A DNA stretch of 38,208 nucleotides from Actinomyces ruminicola (GCF_900103885.1 NZ_FNIM01000020.1:1-38208), one strand, 5' to 3'; shown: positions 1 through 8,874, numbered from the stretch's first letter. The notes: generated from the letters alone by a model not told the origin. Made by a program: numbers and translations.

Positions 1-245
1 CGCAGCGCCTGGGTGCGCTGATCAGCACTGATAGCCGACGGACTCCTACGCGGCCTGGTGGAGCCAGGCTCAAGAGCCGCGGCCTCGCCCTCGGTACGAG
101 CGCGGGCGCGGATCGCATAGAAGGTCTTACGGGAGATGGACTGCTCGGCGCAGAAGGTGGTCACCGCCCCGCGCGGGGCGTCATCCGGCCACCGGACGAT
201 CGCCAGACGCACACGCGGATCAACACGACGGTTCGTTGAGCTCAT
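1..245 (-). CDS. IS481-family transposase, N-terminal fragment (partial)
   Basis: This open frame runs off the left edge of the window. It starts with ATG at 245 and gives 81 residues before the edge. The visible part is a helix-turn-helix DNA-binding region: residues 4-55 contain CAEQSISRKTFYAIRARAR, followed by EGEAAALEPGSTRPRRSP. That matches the usual 'SRKTVYKW...EGEAGL..RSRRP' layout at the N-terminus of IS481-type transposases. The DDE catalytic core would lie outside. The frame is uninterrupted, so nothing here shows that it is broken. An IS3-type or stand-alone HTH protein is possible but less likely, given the inverted-repeat-like end directly upstream. Confidence 0.72.
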   Translation of the reverse strand, partial: MSSTNRRVDPRVRLAIVRWPDDAPRGAVTTFCAEQSISRKTFYAIRARARTEGEAAALEPGSTRPRRSPSAISADQRTQAL

Positions 246-282
246 GCCCCAATCCGACCCGAAGTGTCACCACCAAACACCC

Positions 283-331
283 CAGAACTGTCACCGATGT
301 CCTGAGGCAGAACTGTCACCGATGTCCTGAG
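283..331. repeat. 24-bp direct repeat at the IS end (two copies)
   Basis: A 24-bp sequence beginning CAGAACTGTCACCGATG is present at 283-306 and again, identical, at 308-331. The copies are one base apart, a 25-bp period. They sit between the transposase start and the presumed IS tip. They probably act as duplicated transposase-binding sites within the terminal repeat; this role is inferred from position. Confidence 0.7.
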
Positions 332-362
332 ACATAACACCGTCCACGCGGCACACAACGGC

Positions 363-429
363 GGTCCAAACAGACTTTCGCGGTCCAAACAGACTTCCGG
401 GGTCCAAACAGGGGGACGGCGGTCCAAAC
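363..429. repeat. GGTCCAAAC iteron array (four copies, 19-20 bp period)
   Basis: The 9-mer GGTCCAAAC occurs at 363-371, 382-390, 401-409 and 421-429, a spacing of 19, 19 and 20 bp, close to two helical turns. The first three copies extend into CAG and the first two into CAGACTT. The array lies between the IS tip and the beta-helix gene. It could be the end of a second, eroded mobile element or a multi-site operator for the gene at 601. The sequence alone does not decide between these. Confidence 0.65.
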
Positions 430-600
430 CGGGGAGGCCGGCAGCACGCCTCCCCCGACACGCCGGCCCAAAGCACCACGCTCGCGCCGATAACCCACCG
501 TTCATGACGTAGACAACCGCACATGCGATCACACGACGATCACCACAGCAGTAAACCCTGTGTTACGCTGCTCACACGCCCCCTGAGCTGGAGTTACGTC

Positions 601-3381
601 ATGGAACGCATCACCCTCGCCCTTACTGTGCTGTTCACCCTCGCCGCAATCACTCTTTGCACCGCCCCGGCCACGCATGCCGCAGCGGCTACGGACACGA
701 TCCACGTCAGCGCCTCGGCAGACGATAAGAGCGCGGACGGCACGGCAGCACACCCCTTCCATACGATCGGCTCTGCACTCAAGGCCGCCGCCCCCGGGGA
801 CACGGTGGAGGTCGACGCCGGCACATACCGCGAGGGGGAGCTAGTCCTCAACGGAGTCACGCTGAGGGCCAAGGCCGGCACCGAGCCGGTTCTTACCGGC
901 ACCGAGGCACTGCGCAGAGCCGACTTCACGAACCAAAGCGGTGTCTGGGTGAGCAAACGCACCGACTTCGTACGCTTCAACCAGGACGCCTCCACCAACC
1001 CGAAGAAGGTGGACGGCGATATGTCGCGCTTCCCGGAGGCCGTTTTCGTCGTGGGAGCCGACGGAGCCAGCCAGGAGCTCACACAAGTAGACGACCCCGC
1101 CAAGGTCATACCGGGAACGATGACCTTCTACGTCAGAGACGTCGCCGCCGAACAGAACCCCGCCATCGCCGCCCGTGTCGGGAGCTCCGACAGCGAGTCC
1201 TCCTGGGTGCAGGGACCGCACACGGGATCCCAATACATGCTGGGCATGGACCCCGGCGACAATACAGTCGAAATCATTCAGCATGGCCGCGCTCTGACCA
1301 TGCTGGGCACAGGAGCCTCGGTGATCGGCATGACGATCACGAATTACGCTCCGATCCAGGCGTGGAACTACGTCGAGCCGGTGTGGGGCAAGAACGGGAA
1401 CGCCGCTATGGTCTTCAACGCCTCAAGCAACTCCCGCATCGACGGCGTTACCTTCTCGGGCTCTCAGGCCGGGCCCGCGCTACACATCTCCGACGCCACC
1501 GATGCCACGGTGACGAACTCGACGTTCACGGGGAACGGATCAAACGGAGCGGGCGCGAACCGCGCGCACCGCCTGTTCATGTCCGGCAACACTTTCAGCG
1601 GAAACGGCGCGAAAAGCTTCATCACGGCCGCGTGCGGCGCGTACTGCACAGTGGCGGACCTCAAGGTCACGCACACCAAGGCCGCACGCTTCGAGGCCAA
1701 CACCTTCGATCGCTCGCAGACCCGTCTGGAGGATTCGGACGAACTCCTCGACGCCTCGGACCTGACGATGAACCACAAGCGACAGACCGCGTTCAATGCC
1801 CTCTGGCTTGACGAGGGCGTCATTAACTCAGAGGTCGTCGCGAACTCATTCATCAACATCGATCGCATCGCCATCCTTGACGAGGTCGGCCAGGACAACG
1901 TAATCGCCTCCAACTTGATTCAGGGCTCCAAGACCGGCATCCAACTATCAGGCAGTGCGCGAGACAAGGTCTGGAACAACACGATCGTCGGCACCATCGA
2001 CCCGATCTACGTGCGGGAGGACAATCGCATTGACGCCTGCAACTTCTCCAAGGGGGACTGGGAGACCTGCCCGGACGGTTACACCGAGAAGTGGAGCGCG
2101 GGAGAGTACAACGGCGGCGATGCCACTAAACCGATGGCGTGGGACTCCCTGGACAATGAGCTGATCAACAACGTCATTGCCTCAAAGCCGCAGCACGCCT
2201 TCACCGACCCCGGAGCGAACAAGAATCACCGCTACATGAACATGATCCTGGTCGAGGCATCCAGGAACCTGCGGCGCTCGGGCGAGGCGGAGGGCAGATT
2301 CGCGGGCACCAACGAGCAGCTCGCCGAGTCCGACTACAACGTGTTCGTCCGCCCGGAGACCATCGATCCCGCAACGGGCTCCGACCTGTATCTGACCAAC
2401 TTCGGCCTCGAACCCGACACTTGGGCCGTGTCCGAGACGCTCACGCAGGAGTCGCAGGCGCAGGGCCTGACGATCGGCGGTAAGGACACTCACTCACTCG
2501 ATCTGCGTGCCGAGCGCGGCGATTCTCCGATCTTCGTGCGAGAGACCGCCACGATTACCGACTACGGCGGCGACTACCGGATTCGTGACGGCTCCCCGGC
2601 CGACGACTCGGGCAAGCCGCTCAGCGCGGCGGTCGCCTCCGCTCTGGGGCTGCCAACGGGAACGACGGTGGATCGGGGCGCACTCGTGAACGTGTCCTGG
2701 AACACCACCTCCGCGGCTGACCTCGGGAGCAACACGCATCTCAACGACGGCATCTGGTCCGACAACTTCGAGACCACGATCAGCGGCGGCTGGGGCAGCT
2801 CCTGGTCGGTCGATCCCGCTGCCCGCTTCACCAGCGGCACAGACGAGTACGGCATCATCGCGATGGACGTCGCCGGCACTGGTTCAAGCGCGACGGTCCG
2901 CAACTACAGTTCCACTGCCACACGTGTCAACACCTACTTCACCTTCGCCGAGGACGGATCCGGCGGCAGAACCTACGTCTCGGTCGCGGCACGCGGCATG
3001 CCCGGCAAACTTGACGCCTACTACGTCAAGACAGTCTTGAGCGATGGAAAAGTGTCCGCCGGCCTGATGAAACGCGTCGGCTCCGAGGAGTACACACTCG
3101 CCACAGTCCCGGTGGAGGGCACGTTCACTCCCGGTATGCGGGTGAACGTCATTGTCGAGGCAATAGGCGCTTCTCCCACCAAGCTGCGAGCCAAGGTTTG
3201 GTTGGGCAGTTCGGCCGAGCCCACCGACTGGGACGCGGTGGCCACAGACGCCGAGCCACGGCTTCAGCGTCGGGGAGTCGTCCGCATCAACACGTATCTG
3301 TCGGGCAGCGCCACCTCAAGTGGGCAGGCGTTCAAAATCGCGGTGTTCAGTGTGGAGGACGAGACCCGGATCCAGCCCTGA
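601..3381 (+). CDS. Secreted right-handed parallel beta-helix protein
   Basis: A 926-residue exported protein. The ATG at 601 is chosen because GGAG (592-595) precedes it at normal spacing and it exposes a clean signal peptide: residues 1-28, hydrophobic core LALTVLFTLAAITL, likely cleavage near THA-AAA. Residues about 40-75 hold the opening motif of pectate-lyase-like beta-helix proteins (TIGSALKAAAPGDTVEV, then DAGTYREG). Asn-rich rungs of the kind 'NSTFTGNGSNGAGANRAHRL' follow to about residue 690. Residues about 720-926 look like a beta-sandwich, concanavalin-A-like domain. Two Cys pairs may form disulfides. No LPXTG sorting signal is visible, so it is probably released or loosely bound. 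A role in binding or cleaving polysaccharide fits the glycosyltransferases that follow, but the substrate is unknown. An in-frame ATG at 523 is a poorer start. Confidence 0.82.
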   Translation: MERITLALTVLFTLAAITLCTAPATHAAAATDTIHVSASADDKSADGTAAHPFHTIGSALKAAAPGDTVEVDAGTYREGELVLNGVTLRAKAGTEPVLTGTEALRRADFTNQSGVWVSKRTDFVRFNQDASTNPKKVDGDMSRFPEAVFVVGADGASQELTQVDDPAKVIPGTMTFYVRDVAAEQNPAIAARVGSSDSESSWVQGPHTGSQYMLGMDPGDNTVEIIQHGRALTMLGTGASVIGMTITNYAPIQAWNYVEPVWGKNGNAAMVFNASSNSRIDGVTFSGSQAGPALHISDATDATVTNSTFTGNGSNGAGANRAHRLFMSGNTFSGNGAKSFITAACGAYCTVADLKVTHTKAARFEANTFDRSQTRLEDSDELLDASDLTMNHKRQTAFNALWLDEGVINSEVVANSFINIDRIAILDEVGQDNVIASNLIQGSKTGIQLSGSARDKVWNNTIVGTIDPIYVREDNRIDACNFSKGDWETCPDGYTEKWSAGEYNGGDATKPMAWDSLDNELINNVIASKPQHAFTDPGANKNHRYMNMILVEASRNLRRSGEAEGRFAGTNEQLAESDYNVFVRPETIDPATGSDLYLTNFGLEPDTWAVSETLTQESQAQGLTIGGKDTHSLDLRAERGDSPIFVRETATITDYGGDYRIRDGSPADDSGKPLSAAVASALGLPTGTTVDRGALVNVSWNTTSAADLGSNTHLNDGIWSDNFETTISGGWGSSWSVDPAARFTSGTDEYGIIAMDVAGTGSSATVRNYSSTATRVNTYFTFAEDGSGGRTYVSVAARGMPGKLDAYYVKTVLSDGKVSAGLMKRVGSEEYTLATVPVEGTFTPGMRVNVIVEAIGASPTKLRAKVWLGSSAEPTDWDAVATDAEPRLQRRGVVRINTYLSGSATSSGQAFKIAVFSVEDETRIQP

Positions 3382-3426
3382 CCGGCTGACCCCGTGACAG
3401 CATTGGCCGGCTCCGGCTCATCCGGC

Positions 3427-4392
3427 TCAGCGTGCGTAAGGCGCCGTGGTCGGCCCCCGCAGCGTGGCCCGCAGGATGCCGCGGCCGCCTGCCGCGCGGT
3501 GCTCGTGTTGCGCCCGCAGCGCCTGGCGCGCCGCCCCCGCACCCCTCGCCGTCAGAGCGCGGGCCGAGCCGACCAGCCACAGCGCCGCGCCCCGAGCGGT
3601 GAACTCCGCGCGCCTTCTGGCTCGCCGCCAGCCGCTCACGTCCAGCAACCGCACCCAGGCCCAGGTCTCCGCATTACGCCGCGCCCGGGTGAGCACCCAC
3701 TCACGCGTGGCGCGCTCGGCCGGGACGATCTCTGACACAACGGCCTCGTCGCACCAGACCATCTCCCCCGCACGCGCAACCAGCGAGCGCGTGAAGAAGG
3801 TGTCCTCCCCGCCGGTGAAGGCGAAGCGCGGATCGAACCCGAGACCCAGGCGCCGTACCACCGCCATGTCCAGCAGCAGGTTATTGGTGGCGGCGCTGCG
3901 CACCGGCGTTCCCGTAGGGCGCCGTGCCCTGCGGAAAACGGGCGCAGAGGCCACCCACGGATCGGGCTGCTTTTCAAATACCGACTCCACTGGTCCGGTA
4001 ACCCCCACGGCACCGGTACTGCGATACACCGCAACCAGCTTCGCCAGCCAGCCCTCCCCCGGCAGCTCGTCGTCGTCGATGAAGACCAGCAGATCGCGGT
4101 CGGCGGCCTCATCCAGAGCACGGTTGCGTGCCGCGGACAATCCCGGAGCGGCCTCAACCACCACGTGCACACACTCGCTCCCCCGGGCATCGTCCACGGC
4201 ACCGCCGGCGATCTCCGCGGCAATGCGGTCACGGGCCGACCCTGCGGGGTCATTGTCCACGACCAGCACACGCGACTCGATCCCCTCCAGCTCCCGCACC
4301 TGGGAGAGCAACTGCGGAAGGAGTTCAGCCACCCGCTCGGGGCGCTTATAGGTGCACACCGCCACGTCGAGACTGATCGGCGCTGCGGGCAC
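3427..4392 (-). CDS. Family 2 glycosyltransferase (GT-A fold)
   Basis: A 321-residue cytoplasmic or membrane-associated glycosyltransferase. The N-terminus has the GT2 nucleotide-binding start (VAVCTYKRPERV), then VLVVDNDPAGS. An acidic metal-binding cluster FIDDDELPGEGW corresponds to the DxD region, and GGEDTFFTRSL is the acceptor-side ED motif. The C-terminal ~80 residues are Arg/Ala-rich with an amphipathic helix. The start is taken as GTG at 4392, preceded by GGGAG at 4400-4404 with a 7-nt gap. A GTG at 4437 would add 15 residues and has a weaker ribosome site. It is convergent with the beta-helix gene and divergent from the next glycosyltransferase. The sugar donor and acceptor cannot be read from sequence. 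Confidence 0.87.
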   Translation of the reverse strand: MPAAPISLDVAVCTYKRPERVAELLPQLLSQVRELEGIESRVLVVDNDPAGSARDRIAAEIAGGAVDDARGSECVHVVVEAAPGLSAARNRALDEAADRDLLVFIDDDELPGEGWLAKLVAVYRSTGAVGVTGPVESVFEKQPDPWVASAPVFRRARRPTGTPVRSAATNNLLLDMAVVRRLGLGFDPRFAFTGGEDTFFTRSLVARAGEMVWCDEAVVSEIVPAERATREWVLTRARRNAETWAWVRLLDVSGWRRARRRAEFTARGAALWLVGSARALTARGAGAARQALRAQHEHRAAGGRGILRATLRGPTTAPYAR

Positions 4393-4555
4393 TGGGAGAC
4401 TCCCATCGAATCGCAGGAGTACAACCGCGTGACGCACGGAGCACTCGTGAATGGTCTCGGCATAGTATCATCACCCCGAGTGCATGGTCCCACCGAGACG
4501 CCTCCACTCCGCCCCAACAAGCCGATAGGACCCCGGTTAAGAAGATACGGCTGGC

Positions 4556-5548
4556 ATGACAGACCTCTCCTCCACGGCAGTCGTAGTCGTCAACTACGGA
4601 TCGCACGAGTTGTTGGAAACCAACCTCGTCCCAGTCTCCCCCGATGCTGAATCTCCTCGAATCGTGGTCGTGGACAACGCAACCACGCCCACAGAGCGAG
4701 CAGCCGTCGTCTCCCTCGCCAACACTCACGGCTGGCTGACGGTTCTGCCCGAAACCAACCTCGGCTTCGGCGCCGGCGTCAACCGGGGGGTGCGGGCCGC
4801 AATCGAGGCCGGCGCCCGTACATTCGTCATCCTCAACCCCGACGCAACCATCGCCCCCGACCAGTTGGCCGCACTCGTTGCCCGTGTCGAGGCGGACCCG
4901 ATGGCGCTGGTCTCCCCCCTGATCGTCGACGGCGCCGATAACCCCGTCTTCTACGGTTACCGCGTGGACCTGACCGACGGTGCCACCCGTTCTCCCCGCG
5001 CCACCCTGATAGCCGGCCACCGGCACGCCGAGTGGCTTACCGGCGCCTGCTTCGCGCTCTCCCGCCAGCTGTGGGATGCGACCGGCGGCCTGGCCGAGGA
5101 CTACTTCCTGTACTGGGAGGACGTCGACTTCTCCCTGCGCGTGCTGGCGGCCGGCGGCACCCTGCTCAACGACACCAGCATCGCCGCCCGCCACCTGGAG
5201 GGCGGCACGCAGCGCCCCGATTCCACCACCTCACCGGATTCGAGCTCTCCCAAGACGCAGCCGCCTGGGCGGTCTCCGGGCGGGCGGCGCCGTCGGGCGC
5301 CCCGGCAGCGCCATTCAGCCGCCTACTACTACTGGAACGTCCGCAACCGTCTGCTGTTGGGCACTCGCTGGGCGCGGCGCGAGGAACTGGCCCGCTGGGT
5401 GCGGCGCACCCCCCAGGAGTCCTGGCGAATCCTGCTGCGCGGCGGCCGCCGTCAGATACTCACCCACCCCACCACCACCCTGGTGCCCGCGGTGCGCGGG
5501 GCGATAGACGGGCTGCGGCTCGTCCACCGGGAGCGCTTCACCCGCTGA
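4556..5548 (+). CDS. Family 2 glycosyltransferase, rhamnosyltransferase-like
   Basis: A 330-residue GT2 enzyme. It shows VVVVNYGSHELLETNL at the N-terminus, VVVDNATT, and NLGFGAGVNRGV. It also has the catalytic NPDA (ILNPDATIAPDQ) and the late motif DYFLYWEDVDFSLRV, the pattern seen in bacterial rhamnosyltransferases of the WbbL/RfbF type. An insertion rich in Pro, Ser and Arg (about residues 218-252) separates this core from a C-terminal helical part (YYYWNVRNRLLLG) typical of the family. It opens a plus-strand set of three glycosyltransferases. The next gene begins 8 bases after its stop, so co-transcription is likely. The exact sugar is inferred only from family resemblance. Confidence 0.87.
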   Translation: MTDLSSTAVVVVNYGSHELLETNLVPVSPDAESPRIVVVDNATTPTERAAVVSLANTHGWLTVLPETNLGFGAGVNRGVRAAIEAGARTFVILNPDATIAPDQLAALVARVEADPMALVSPLIVDGADNPVFYGYRVDLTDGATRSPRATLIAGHRHAEWLTGACFALSRQLWDATGGLAEDYFLYWEDVDFSLRVLAAGGTLLNDTSIAARHLEGGTQRPDSTTSPDSSSPKTQPPGRSPGGRRRRAPRQRHSAAYYYWNVRNRLLLGTRWARREELARWVRRTPQESWRILLRGGRRQILTHPTTTLVPAVRGAIDGLRLVHRERFTR

Positions 5549-5556
5549 GAGGACCG

Positions 5557-6756
5557 ATGACCCACACTCGCCCCACGCCCCAGCCGCCCACGACGACGGC
5601 GCCCACCCGACTGCGCGTCGCCATGCTCGGCACGCGCGGCGTGCCCGCACGCTACGGGGGCTTCGAGACCGCCATCGAGGAGGTGGGTCGGCGTCTGGCC
5701 GACCGGGGCCACCAAGTGCTCGTCTACTCGCGCAACCCCGAGCCCGGCACGCCGCTGCCCCGCGTCTACCGGGGCATGCGCGTGGTGGAGCTGCCGGCTC
5801 TGAAGAAGCGCTCCCTGGAGACGCTGTCCCACACGGCGCTGTCGCTACGGCACCTGCTGGCGCGCGTGCACCCGGACGTCACTGTCGTCTTCAACGCCGC
5901 CAACTCCCCCTTCCTGCCGGCCCTGCGCGCCGCCCGCATCCCCGTGGCCACGCATGTGGACGGCCTGGAGTGGCGGCGCGGCAAGTGGGGGCCCACGGGC
6001 AGGCGCTACTACCGGGCGGCCGAGGCCCTGGCGGTGCGCTACTCCGACGCGCTGATCGCCGACGCCCAGGGCATCGCCGACTATTACGCCGACGAGTTCG
6101 AGGCGGACACGGAGCTGATCGCCTACGGGGCACCGCAGGTGGCCGACAGCACCGGCCGATTGGCCGAGCTCGGGCTGCAGGCTGACGGCTACCACCTGGT
6201 GGTGGCCCGCTTCGAGATCGAGAACCACGTGGACGTGATCGTCGACGGCTACGTCCGCTCGGGGGCGCAGCTGCCGCTCGTAGTCGTCGGCAGTGCCCCA
6301 TACGCCAATGAGTACACGGCCCGCATCGAGTCCCTGGCCGATTCCCGCGTCCGCCTCCTCGGCGGCGTGTGGGACCAGGAGCTGCTCGACCAGCTGTACG
6401 CGGGGGCCCTGGTCTACTACCACGGCCACTCCGTGGGCGGCACTAATCCCTCGCTGCTGCGGGCCATCGGTGCCGGGGCCGCCGTGGACGCCTTCGACGT
6501 CTCCTTCAACCGGGAGGTACTCGGGGACGCCGGCCGCTACTGGGCCTCAGCCGCCGACGTCGCCGAACTGGCCTCCTCCGCGGAGGCGGATCCGGGCGCG
6601 CAGGCACACCGCGGGGAGCTGTCCCGAGCCCGGGCCGCCCGGTACGACTGGGAGCAGGTCACCGACCGCTACGAGGCGCTGTGCCGCCGCCTGGCCGCAC
6701 AGGGCCCGCGGCGTTCGCGCCCCTCCGGCCGCAGGACAGGAGCGTTCCCCGCATGA
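5557..6756 (+). CDS. DUF1972-type GT4 glycosyltransferase
   Basis: A 399-residue GT-B enzyme. The N-terminal half carries the DUF1972 signature MLGTRGVPARYGGFETAIEE, found in capsule and wall rhamnosyltransferases such as WchF. A donor-binding Rossmann domain follows, with VVVGSAPYANEYT and GHSVGGTNPSLLRAIGAGA, the glycine-rich loop that contacts the nucleotide-sugar. ATG 5557 is chosen because GAGAGGA lies just upstream and because the residues before it in the same frame are Pro/Arg-rich and non-conserved. A proline/threonine-rich leader (residues 2-17) precedes the fold. Its stop overlaps the next start as ATGA (6753-6756), so the pair is translationally coupled. Probably acts on a lipid-linked oligosaccharide in the cytoplasm. 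Confidence 0.86.
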   Translation: MTHTRPTPQPPTTTAPTRLRVAMLGTRGVPARYGGFETAIEEVGRRLADRGHQVLVYSRNPEPGTPLPRVYRGMRVVELPALKKRSLETLSHTALSLRHLLARVHPDVTVVFNAANSPFLPALRAARIPVATHVDGLEWRRGKWGPTGRRYYRAAEALAVRYSDALIADAQGIADYYADEFEADTELIAYGAPQVADSTGRLAELGLQADGYHLVVARFEIENHVDVIVDGYVRSGAQLPLVVVGSAPYANEYTARIESLADSRVRLLGGVWDQELLDQLYAGALVYYHGHSVGGTNPSLLRAIGAGAAVDAFDVSFNREVLGDAGRYWASAADVAELASSAEADPGAQAHRGELSRARAARYDWEQVTDRYEALCRRLAAQGPRRSRPSGRRTGAFPA

Positions 6757-7922
6757 CAACCGCCGCCGTGTCCCGCCCCGATTCCCCACTGGCGCTGGTC
6801 GCCCACCCCTCCCCCGACCTGTACGGCTCCGACTGGCAGCTGGCGGAGACCATCACCGGGCTGCTCGGGGCCGGCTACCGCGTCAATGTGGCGCTGCCCG
6901 CGAACGGGCCACTGGTGGGCGTGCTTGAGGGGGCGGGGGCGCGCGTCGCCGTCGTGCCCTTCACGGTGCTGCGCAAGTCCCTGCTCACCCCGCGCGGCCT
7001 GGCAGGCCTGGCCGCGCGGGCCACCGGCGAGTTCGCCAGGCTGCGCCGTCTGATCAAGGCCTGCCGGGCCGACCTGCTGCTGGCCAACACGGTGACGATC
7101 CCCTGGTGGCCGCTGGCAGGACGCGCGGCCGGTATTCCGGTCCTGTCGCATGTGCACGAGGCGGAGGACACTCAGCACCTGCTCGTCCGCGCGGGGCTCA
7201 ATGCACCGCTACTGGCCGCCACGCGCATCGTGGCCAACTCGGAGGCGGCCCGGCGCGCACTGCTGTCGGCTCAGCCGCTGTTGGCCGGGCGTACACGGGT
7301 GGTGCACAACGGCGTCGCGGCCCCGCCGCAGCTGCCGGCCCCGCTGCGTGAGCGCGACACGGACGCCCCCTTCCGCATCGCCATGGTGGGCAGGCTCTCC
7401 CCCCGCAAGGGGGTGGACGTGCTACTGGAAGCGGTTGCGCTGCTGCGCGACCGCGGCGTGAACGCCTCCCTGGAGGTGGCCGGCTCGATCTTTCCCGGCT
7501 ACGAGTGGTACGAGGCCGAGTTGCGCCAGCGGGCCGCTGCGCCGGACCTGGCCGGGCACGTCGACTTCCTCGGCTACGTCCACCCGACCTGGCCGGTGCT
7601 CGACGGCGCGGACGCCGTCGTCGTCCCCTCGCGGCAGGAGCCCTTCGGCAACACGGCCGTGGAGGCCATGCACGCCGCGCGGCCACTAGTCGCCTCGAGC
7701 GCACAGGGGCTGAAAGAAGTAGTTGACGACGGCGTCACCGGCCTACTCGTGCCCCCGGACGACCCCCGGGCACTCGCGGATGCACTAGGGCGGCTCGCCG
7801 CCGACCCCGCCCTCGCCGCGCGTCTGGCGCGCCAGGGAGCCGAGGCGGCGCAGCAGCGCTTCAGTGTGCAGGGCTACCGGGCGGCCATGTGCGCAGTGGT
7901 AGGCGATCTCCTCGCCGCATGA
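6753..7922 (+). CDS. GT4-family glycosyltransferase
   Basis: A 389-residue GT-B glycosyltransferase. Residues about 12-30 have the acceptor-side start (ALVAHPSPDLYGSDWQLAET). The C-terminal half has the canonical GT4 elements: IAMVGRLSPRKGVDVLLEAV, VDFLGYVHPTWPVLDGADAV, and the catalytic EX7E region VPSRQEPFGNTAVEAMHAAR. The ATG at 6753 overlaps the preceding stop by 4 nt and has AGGAG at 6738-6742. It is the third gene of the plus-strand glycosyltransferase set and converges on the fucosyltransferase-like gene. A GC-rich hairpin lies between the two stops. The transferred sugar is unknown. Confidence 0.89.
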   Translation: MTTAAVSRPDSPLALVAHPSPDLYGSDWQLAETITGLLGAGYRVNVALPANGPLVGVLEGAGARVAVVPFTVLRKSLLTPRGLAGLAARATGEFARLRRLIKACRADLLLANTVTIPWWPLAGRAAGIPVLSHVHEAEDTQHLLVRAGLNAPLLAATRIVANSEAARRALLSAQPLLAGRTRVVHNGVAAPPQLPAPLRERDTDAPFRIAMVGRLSPRKGVDVLLEAVALLRDRGVNASLEVAGSIFPGYEWYEAELRQRAAAPDLAGHVDFLGYVHPTWPVLDGADAVVVPSRQEPFGNTAVEAMHAARPLVASSAQGLKEVVDDGVTGLLVPPDDPRALADALGRLAADPALAARLARQGAEAAQQRFSVQGYRAAMCAVVGDLLAA

Positions 7923-7923
7923 G

Positions 7924-7990
7924 TCGGCTCGGGGCCGATTCCTCCCGTGCTTGTAAAACGGCCACCGGCGCCGATCTAGGTCGGTGGGCC
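7924..7990. terminator. Candidate bidirectional terminator hairpins
   Basis: Two small stems lie between convergent genes. One is TCGGC/GCCGA (7924-7928 with 7934-7938). The second pairs GGCCACCG (7960-7967) with CGGTGGGCC (7982-7990) with one bulged base, and it reaches the end of the minus-strand gene. No clear T-run follows, as is common in high-GC actinobacteria, so the call is tentative. Confidence 0.35.
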
Positions 7991-8874
7991 TAGCGGCGCA
8001 GCGCTGGTTTGAGGGGATCCTCCACCAGGCCGGCGTCCAAGCGCAGTTGCTCCTGCAGGGGCTGCCTGGGACGTTCGAAGGGCATGGCGTGATCGGCCAG
8101 ATAAACCGCCATCTCCGGGAAACTCGAGTACGCCGGCGCGATGAGATGCTGGGAGGAGGCCAGCAGGTACAGATCAACGATCGCCGAGCGTACTCCTGCG
8201 GTGGTGTTGTATCCGCCCTTGTCCGTCAAGGCCACGCAGCCGTCGAAGCGATTCATGATGCGTGCTTGTGCCTCGGCCGTGTCGCACGACAGGTAGAAGA
8301 GCGCGTCAGGATACTGCTCACGCACCGCACGCATGCGCTGCTCGAACCAGTCCACCGGAGACGACTCCAGGGTCTTGACGTGGGATACGGCATGAGAGCG
8401 CACCTGCACACCTACATACCGCCGTCCACGCAACGACTCGTTGAAGACTCGCTCAACCCGCTCGGCAATCTCGGCAACCGGGACCAGGTCGCGGAAGTCC
8501 TCGGTCCACGAGCGCATGTCATCGTCCCAGGTCACCGGCAGCCCGCCCGAACGGATCTGCCACAGGCGTTCAGCGCGCATTCTCTCGGTGATTGATGCGG
8601 AGCCGGGACCGTAGAAGCGGTGCACCGGCGTCACCAGGCGCGAGACCCAGCGGGGCACGCGGCGCCCGACGTCGAAGTGCCACAGCTCGTCCATCGCCGG
8701 ACCGAAGTAGCGGTCCGTCCCCCACACGTAGAACAGCTCGCGGCCTTCGCGCTCGGCCAGCACCTTGGCGGAAAGCAGTGCCCGCACTCGGTTGCCGAGG
8801 CCGTCCTTGCGACCGGTGTATATCAACAGCGCCTTGGGGCCGGTAAGTAGGTTGATCGGGGTCAGTACCGACAT
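7990..8874 (-). CDS. Fucosyltransferase-superfamily-like protein
   Basis: A 294-residue protein with the three-part pattern of the NodZ/FUT8/O-fucosyltransferase superfamily. Motif I is YVGVQVRSHAVSH (usually 'GVHIRRGD'). Motif II is LFYLSCDTAEAQARIM. Motif III is VDLYLLASSQHLIAPAYSSF, where the Ser-Ser-Phe followed by Glu is the donor-binding end. The ATG at 8874 shares one base with the stop of the upstream gene (TGATG), so the two are coupled; a longer in-frame extension upstream is only the shadow of that gene. Motif I has Ser-His in place of Arg-Gly-Asp, so donor specificity may differ. It probably modifies a cell-envelope glycan or the product of its partner phosphotransferase. Sure of the superfamily, not of the substrate. 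Confidence 0.66.
   Translation of the reverse strand: MSVLTPINLLTGPKALLIYTGRKDGLGNRVRALLSAKVLAEREGRELFYVWGTDRYFGPAMDELWHFDVGRRVPRWVSRLVTPVHRFYGPGSASITERMRAERLWQIRSGGLPVTWDDDMRSWTEDFRDLVPVAEIAERVERVFNESLRGRRYVGVQVRSHAVSHVKTLESSPVDWFEQRMRAVREQYPDALFYLSCDTAEAQARIMNRFDGCVALTDKGGYNTTAGVRSAIVDLYLLASSQHLIAPAYSSFPEMAVYLADHAMPFERPRQPLQEQLRLDAGLVEDPLKPALRR

Larger units (their letters stand above)
1..334 (-). mobile_element. IS481-like insertion sequence, 5' end only
   Basis: The left edge carries the start of an insertion sequence lying on the minus strand: a transposase N-terminus (1-245) preceded by about 90 bases of non-coding end. The presumed tip is at 334. Read on the minus strand it begins TGTCTCAGGACATCGG, in line with the TGT-type ends known for IS481 elements. 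Just inside the tip a 24-bp sequence occurs twice. The other end lies outside the window, so completeness and the target duplication cannot be judged. Confidence 0.6.

Noticed and set aside
3382..3426. Terminator between the beta-helix and GT2 genes.
   Set aside because: Only a 4-bp stem (GCCG/CGGC) is possible, too weak to report.
5032..5556. N-terminal extension of the DUF1972 glycosyltransferase frame.
   Set aside because: It overlaps the preceding glycosyltransferase out of frame and is Pro/Arg-rich; ATG 5557 has a ribosome site and begins just before the conserved domain.
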